NCBI GenBank assembly: GCA_008973525.1 | Contig: WACJ01000415.1 | Span: 124,001-188,000, forward strand | Reading direction: 5' to 3' | DNA: 64,000 bases | Origin: Stenopsyche tienmushanensis | Taxonomy: Eukaryota; Arthropoda; Insecta; Trichoptera; Stenopsychidae | Shown here: piece after piece, positions 58,570 to 64,000 of the stretch | Numbering within the stretch: the first letter of the stretch is position 1 | How the letters are laid out: each line of letters begins with the position of its first letter | Program-made: the position numbers and the translations under genes | The notes under the pieces: generated by a model | Seen by the model: only the letters and a program-made list of their open reading frames with translations | What the model was told of the DNA's origin: nothing | The model's database searches: none

Positions 58570-58990
58570 TTAGGTGCACGAATTGGGCAAGTCACTTAAT
58601 CGCACAACTTTTATTGAATTTAAGAGGTCACCAAATGGATCTGTTGGTTTATGAAAAAAAGTGAAAGCATTTCTAACACAATTTTTTAAATTTACATAAT
58701 TATATCCGCAGTTCTCAGAAGCATTGCCCACCTTAATCTCGTAGTACTGCACAGTCACGGGCTCAATTATACCAATCAATCCGTCTTTCGAGCTTATGAA
58801 CTTGAAGTGTAGGACAATTTGGACAAGCCTCGGAAGACTTGTAAAACAGGTATACACCATCGCGTCATCCGCGGTGAAATGGTCGAATTTTTAGTGAGAA
58901 AGTTCTGTGGTAATGCAATTTGTTAAGTGGTCCTTGTGTCGGCTTCTTCTATCTTGAACAATGAACTCCCGGTTGCATGAGGCGCAAAAG
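58570..58990 (-). pseudogene. Unrecognised ORF with zinc-finger-like remnant upstream
   Basis: A minus-strand frame of 96 codons from ATG 58860 to a stop at 58570. The same frame, read upstream through one stop, gives 'NREFIVQDRRSRHKDHLTNC', like a C2H2/BED finger ('C..C...F....RL..H...H...C') found in some transposases. The downstream part has regular hydrophobic spacing (GIIEPVTVQYYEIKVGN) but no known motif. It may be a decayed transposon protein or an exon of an unknown gene. Confidence 0.3.
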
Positions 58991-60454
58991 AACTGTCTGT
59001 GTTCAGAATATTATTTGGTCCAAATTTAATTAAGATTGATGTGGGTCGAAAAAAATGTGTGTAAAAGTTGTCCGTAAAAAACGGTGGCCTTCGTTTGAAC
59101 TATTAACAGCTTTTACTCGCATAATTAAATTACATAAGATGCACTCTGCTGTCAATGGACCAAATGATTATGACATATTAAGACCGGCGGAATCTTAAGA
59201 CAATGCAATCGAGAAAAAAAAATGTTGACATTAATTTGCATATAATTTTATATCCAGGTCATAAACGAAGAAGGCCTTCGATATATTTATGGAAGGCTCA
59301 GGCGGAAGAAAGACGAGATAGTGACATACGAAGGTCGAACAAATCTCTAAATAGGTATTCGAACACAATTTCATTAAAAAAATGATAGTTAGACCATGAG
59401 ATTTGTTTTCAATTTCGTCTCCGATCTCATGAATCATTCATATAATATTGCAACCAGTTTTTTTGCAGAATGCAATCTTTATTGAAATTACATCACCGCC
59501 TGAAACTGATTCAGTGCGTTCAGGATGGAGATTCAGTGACCCAAAATAAAACCTGATTTCACTCAACATATATATCTCCACACTTTTTTTTTATCGAATT
59601 TACGGTATATCAACAATCCAATCATGCGCTGTGGATTCGATTCGCTGTGGAAATGGGAGATATTATACGCCAAAATGCGTTACAGTGCGATGAATAGGCA
59701 CTTTGAAAATCCCGATATGAATCACCATTATCTGATTGTGTTTTCGATATTTTGACATGATGGTGACTGTTGCCATTTGTCTGCAGATTGACACGGTAAT
59801 AGATTTCTACTTCGGCTTCGTGACCATTCACCTATGAGAAGTTAAAATATGCAAATTACTTGCAAAACCCAACAATGATTTATTGCGAAACGTCCGATAC
59901 ATTCCTATAAAAGTTCATAAAAATAGGGTTGATATTTTGTCAGATATCTCTTATAATGGCTAGTAGGACTTGTATCAAATGTGAAGCAACGATTCTAAAT
60001 CTTAGTATCCATTTGAAGGGTGATTTTTTTTGGCTACTTCGATGAAGTGTTACGAATCAAAAAAGTTTTTGAAAAAGAAATCAATCAATAATTAACAAGC
60101 ACTTGATCGAATCATAATTTAATTTAATGGCCGACGTAAATCAATTTTCGCTCTTCATTTTGAGAATTATATTAAAAAATATATTTGTGAGACTCTCGAA
60201 AAATAGAAGTAAAACTAACCTACGAATAGAAAAAGTTGATTTTATGCATTGCTTTTTATACATTTATTAACAGAAATTATTAGCTAAAAGATTATGTTAT
60301 GTTTGTGTATTATATAATAAAATAGAATCGATACTGATGTAGTGGTTGCTTTATGCTACATATAGATGCATACACAGTGGAAGCAATGCGGCGCATGTAT
60401 ACAACGGAGAAGGAAAGATAACAGACAACAGACAGCGACTAACTGGATTGGGGA

Positions 60455-60815
60455 ATCATTAACCTCTATGGGAGTACTATCGAAGGGTCTTCGATATGAC
60501 CTTCACTATTCAGAAAGAGCATTCTTGTGCATTGAAGCTCGGAGGCAGACAGAGACAGAGAGAACTTAGCGCAATTCGGGAGACTGAGACGGAGAGTTTC
60601 CTTGCATGCATCTCATGATTGTATAGATCGTTAAGCCCAAATTTATCCACTTATAATGATTTCTATTTCAAGTGTGTTATTTGTTTATGCAAAGAATGAC
60701 CGAATATTATGTCCTATCGACAATGTTTGTTTTTTTAACTGCTTGCCGTTCTTCACTGCGTGTTGAATGAGTCTTTGTCCAATTATCATTTCCTTCTAAA
60801 GGAGGAGCAAATGAA
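60455..60815 (+). repeat. Dispersed repeat, second copy of the 51694-52047 insert
   Basis: 'gggagtactatcg' near the start, 'acagagacagagagaactta', 'attgtatagatcgttaagcc', and the end 'tctaaaggaggagcaaatga'. It continues directly into the 60780-61010 sequence, which the 51.7-kb copy lacks, so the family's true right end may be further right. Confidence 0.6.
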
Positions 60816-61009
60816 TCGATTTTTTGTGCATTGTTTATATAAAGAAATGACGTGATCTTGTATGCTATCAGATGTTTATTTACAATTGACTCTGCCTCGA
60901 ATTGAAAATTGTCTTACGCTGATAGGAGTTGACAGAAAGTAATCTGTGTAAAGCGATTACGACATCAACGACTTCATCGATTTTAAATTTGCTCACTAAC
61001 GAAAAGGTT

Positions 61010-61690
61010 AATGTGTGATCCCATTTCCTGTGATACTGCATGGTCTGTTCCGAGTTACCCCGGACTAGCCACACAGAGAGTGTCTTCCACTGATCTCTTG
61101 GTCCCGTTAGAAACGCTACGCGAAAAGCGTCCAGGTAACCATCCCTTTTGCATCGCGTCCTCCAGATGAGATGAGGTTTCCGCAGGAAGACTGGTTTCAG
61201 CTTCAGTCACCACTAGTCCAACCTCTATTTGAAGGTGACTGCAGCAGATGACGAACTGTAGAAGCTACTCCTACCCCATGGTATCCGTATCGGTTCGGTC
61301 ATTTGTAGTATCTAGCCACGGAGACGAGTCGCCGTTCGAACAGCCTAAACCGTTCTCCCTTGTATACCTAGACTGTTGAGGATAGTGGTGAACCTTTGAC
61401 ATAGTCCCCACCAACTAATGTAATCGGCTGTTCCACACAACCATTTATGGGTGCACTGCACAGGGTGACCTGCGCACACAACTCATGTTAGCTGGGTAAC
61501 CCAGCTGCGTTTGATGAGCAAGTCGATGAGGCTACTTGCGCGCACCTCTATACCACATCATTACCCCAAGGGTTCAACCGTTGCCCACGGGCGTAGAGTT
61601 GGCTTCCCCCCTCATCCTGGGGTTTTATAGGTGAGCATCGTGGAGTCCAACACCCACTCGAGGATAAGGAGAGAGTACAAACGATTCTTA
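61010..61690. repeat. Less AT-rich repeat-like block
   Basis: About 680 bp of balanced base composition, for example 'gttgcccacgggcgtagagt' and 'cactcgaggataaggagaga', joined to the 60780-61010 repeat. No long frame. It resembles the untranslated 3' part of a LINE, but I have no specific match. Confidence 0.3.
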
Positions 61691-64000
61691 CTCTCCTCCG
61701 ACCGACTATAATTAGAGTTTAATTTTTCATTGTGTTTAAGCCACTTTACCCTACCGCGCTTATAGAAGTCTCACTACAAAAATGCGCAAATAATACCGTA
61801 AGTATGCAAATAATGTGATTGAAAATCTGATTATATAAGAGGGCAATTTTCACTTTACGAACTAATACTGTAATACCAACCAGGATGATGGAAATGATGT
61901 ATGCTAATTGATAAAATGTTATTTGGTATTCAAAGATAATTTTATTGACCATCTAATAAAATATGCAATTACATCAATCGAAATCGTACGTCAATTAAAT
62001 TATGCAACAAATTGCATAACTGCTTGATTCAAGTTTATTTTGGAACAATCAAATTAATAAAACAGATGCGTGCATTGTTACAAATAATCAAAAATAATAG
62101 TTTATTGATATTCGTAGCGTGGCTGAATTTGCATTGGTGCAGAATAATGGTGATTCTTCGTGCCCGCATTCATGGAGATTTATGACGAACAAATATAAAA
62201 ATGAGTAAGGTCATGGTCCTCGGCTTATCTCGGACAAGTTGGCCTTGTTCATGCTTAAAGAAGTGGTTCGTCGTCGTTAGGAAGTCTCGCAGTTGGGATC
62301 ACTCTCTTAAACAAAATCAACTATCTATACTTTGGACTTCGTTTCCAATCCAATTTGCACTGATTTTTTGACGTATTTTAAGAAATAGAGTAACATAAAC
62401 CTTGTTTATAATAAAGTAAAGCCCTTCTCTTAAAATTATATTTTAATTTAATACATTCAGCATGGAATTGTAAATAACACAAACTTAATTAGGGAGTGGT
62501 TGTATTATTTCATAATTTAATTTACATTACTTCTTAATTTAATATCAAAAAGAAAGCTATGATGATTATTCAACAGTAAGAAAATTAATCTATGACTTAA
62601 AATACATAAATAATACCGTCATTTCATAGCATATTAAATTTAAAATCCCCAATATAAACCTGATTAGTCGGCATTTTAAAATATCGGTTACTTCAATGAA
62701 TTGATTTTTTACCGGATTAACGAGTTGCTCTTGCTATATTCAACGTAATATAGGCTTATATGATTTATAGCTTCATTCAAATCAATTTGCTAACCATACA
62801 TTCGTGTGTGGTAGATTCTTTACAATCTATTTGTTTTGGTTATGCTTCTTCCCACCAAAGCAGCCATTACTCCAATTATAGTATTTCCAAAGAGGCGATC
62901 GTACTAGTCTCTGAATGGAACTTTCTTCGATGTTCGAAATTACATTACCGACCATATGCTTAGTATTGTGGTCATGCAAATGATCATGGTAATAACTACA
63001 ATCATATCATAACATTTCCTTCCGATTAGGCTTAATTTAGACCGCCTCTACCGTAACAAATGGTATGTCCGGTGTAATGGTGCTTTTTTACAACCAAATC
63101 GCCTCACAGGCTAGAATGTTGTCTTAGGAGGAGCTCCTATTTCGTGAAGGCTGTTTGTGTTATTTTTTGTGGAATGAAATTCACTGACCTTCCGTAACAA
63201 AAAATTCAAAAAATTCGAACGCTGGGCATGTGATTTGTTCAATTGAAGGCTCGTGTTGTATGATTGATTTATACTTGCATTAGAGATCCAAACCCCCGAG
63301 GGAATTGAATAAAATACTTCAATATAAATCTATAAAATGCGGAGATTGGATGTGATACTATTTTATATGATAATCCAAAGAATAAATGTATGATGTGAAA
63401 AATACATATTTGAGAATTGGTGACATATTGGTATACTAAACCGAATTTAGAACAACATATTGCATTAACCATAAGAGTCGTTAATACAGCTGATATAATT
63501 GATCATGAATTTGCACAAGCATTTGTTAATTGATTGATTTTCTCTGAATAGACATAAAACCAAATTCTTAAAATGCCTGAGATATATGTAAGAAATTAAT
63601 GAGCGTTCAATAAATATTAAATATTAAATTTTTCGAAAAAAATTATATCGGTTCGGTTACGGTTTTCGTTCCTGGAAAAATAGCGATTTTACCGTTTTAT
63701 GGGTATTCGCCCCTTTTTAGAAAGCATAGATATTTTTACGGCGAAATGAAAATGATCACGACATATCTTTGGTTTCTTAAACAAAGATAAGACGAATTTG
63801 CAAGTAAGAAATTTTTGAACGTTTTTTGTCATATATGGAACCCCAATAAACACTTTCAAACATGATGCATATTGGCAGAAATTTCAGATTTGTGTAATAA
63901 ATAGTTCTGCGAATTTTATTGTATTCAATAAAAATTGATTTTTAATATTTATTGAGAAATCCAGAAATTTCTCGAAAAATGAAAATGATCGATTTTGCAT
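61691..64000. other. AT-rich intergenic end of the window
   Basis: No gene recognised. The only repeat piece is at 63636-63694 ('ttatatcggttcggttacgg', 'ttttcgttcctggaaaaata'), an inverted AACCG-family end. Confidence 0.4.

Overview
This is an AT-rich eukaryotic window from an insect. The deciding evidence is a complete copy of the circadian gene timeless (tim, the insect PER partner, not its paralogue timeout). It lies on the plus strand in 16 coding exons between 10233 and 20538. I joined these exons by hand; every junction keeps frame and the sum is 3450 nt, or 1149 residues plus stop. The mobile elements (R1-like and other LINEs, Tc1/mariner, hAT, pogo-like MITEs, tRNA-headed SINEs) fit an insect but do not fix the order.

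Layout. 1-5300: repeat-rich DNA with a SINE copy, a mariner remnant, a tandem pair of perfect E-boxes, and a hAT element with a perfect 8-bp target duplication. 5340-5700: an E-box/E'-box cluster followed by a TATA box, the best visible candidate for the tim promoter. 5700-10226: probably the 5' non-coding exon and first intron of tim. 10227-20700: tim, with one GC-AG intron and one 3.7-kb intron that took in an internally deleted mariner, a terminal-inverted-repeat element and a tRNA-like repeat. 20700-53000: gene-poor DNA packed with repeats, including a 398-bp tandem duplication, nested DNA transposons, a 5'-truncated R1-like LINE, and three copies of a fold-back element whose loop is a 65-bp minisatellite derived from a transposase motif. 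53590-54492: the last exon of a secreted Pro/Gly-rich protein whose start exon was not found. 54500-64000: MITEs, a hAT remnant with a readable C-terminal motif, and a repeat pair in opposite orientations.

Only tim and the secreted-protein gene look like functional host genes. Most other open frames are short chance frames in AT-rich DNA, or decayed transposon pieces. I saw no clear new biological system. The most interesting signals are the E-box arrangements upstream of tim and the transposase-derived minisatellite in fold-back elements. All homology calls come from recognition by eye, without database searches.
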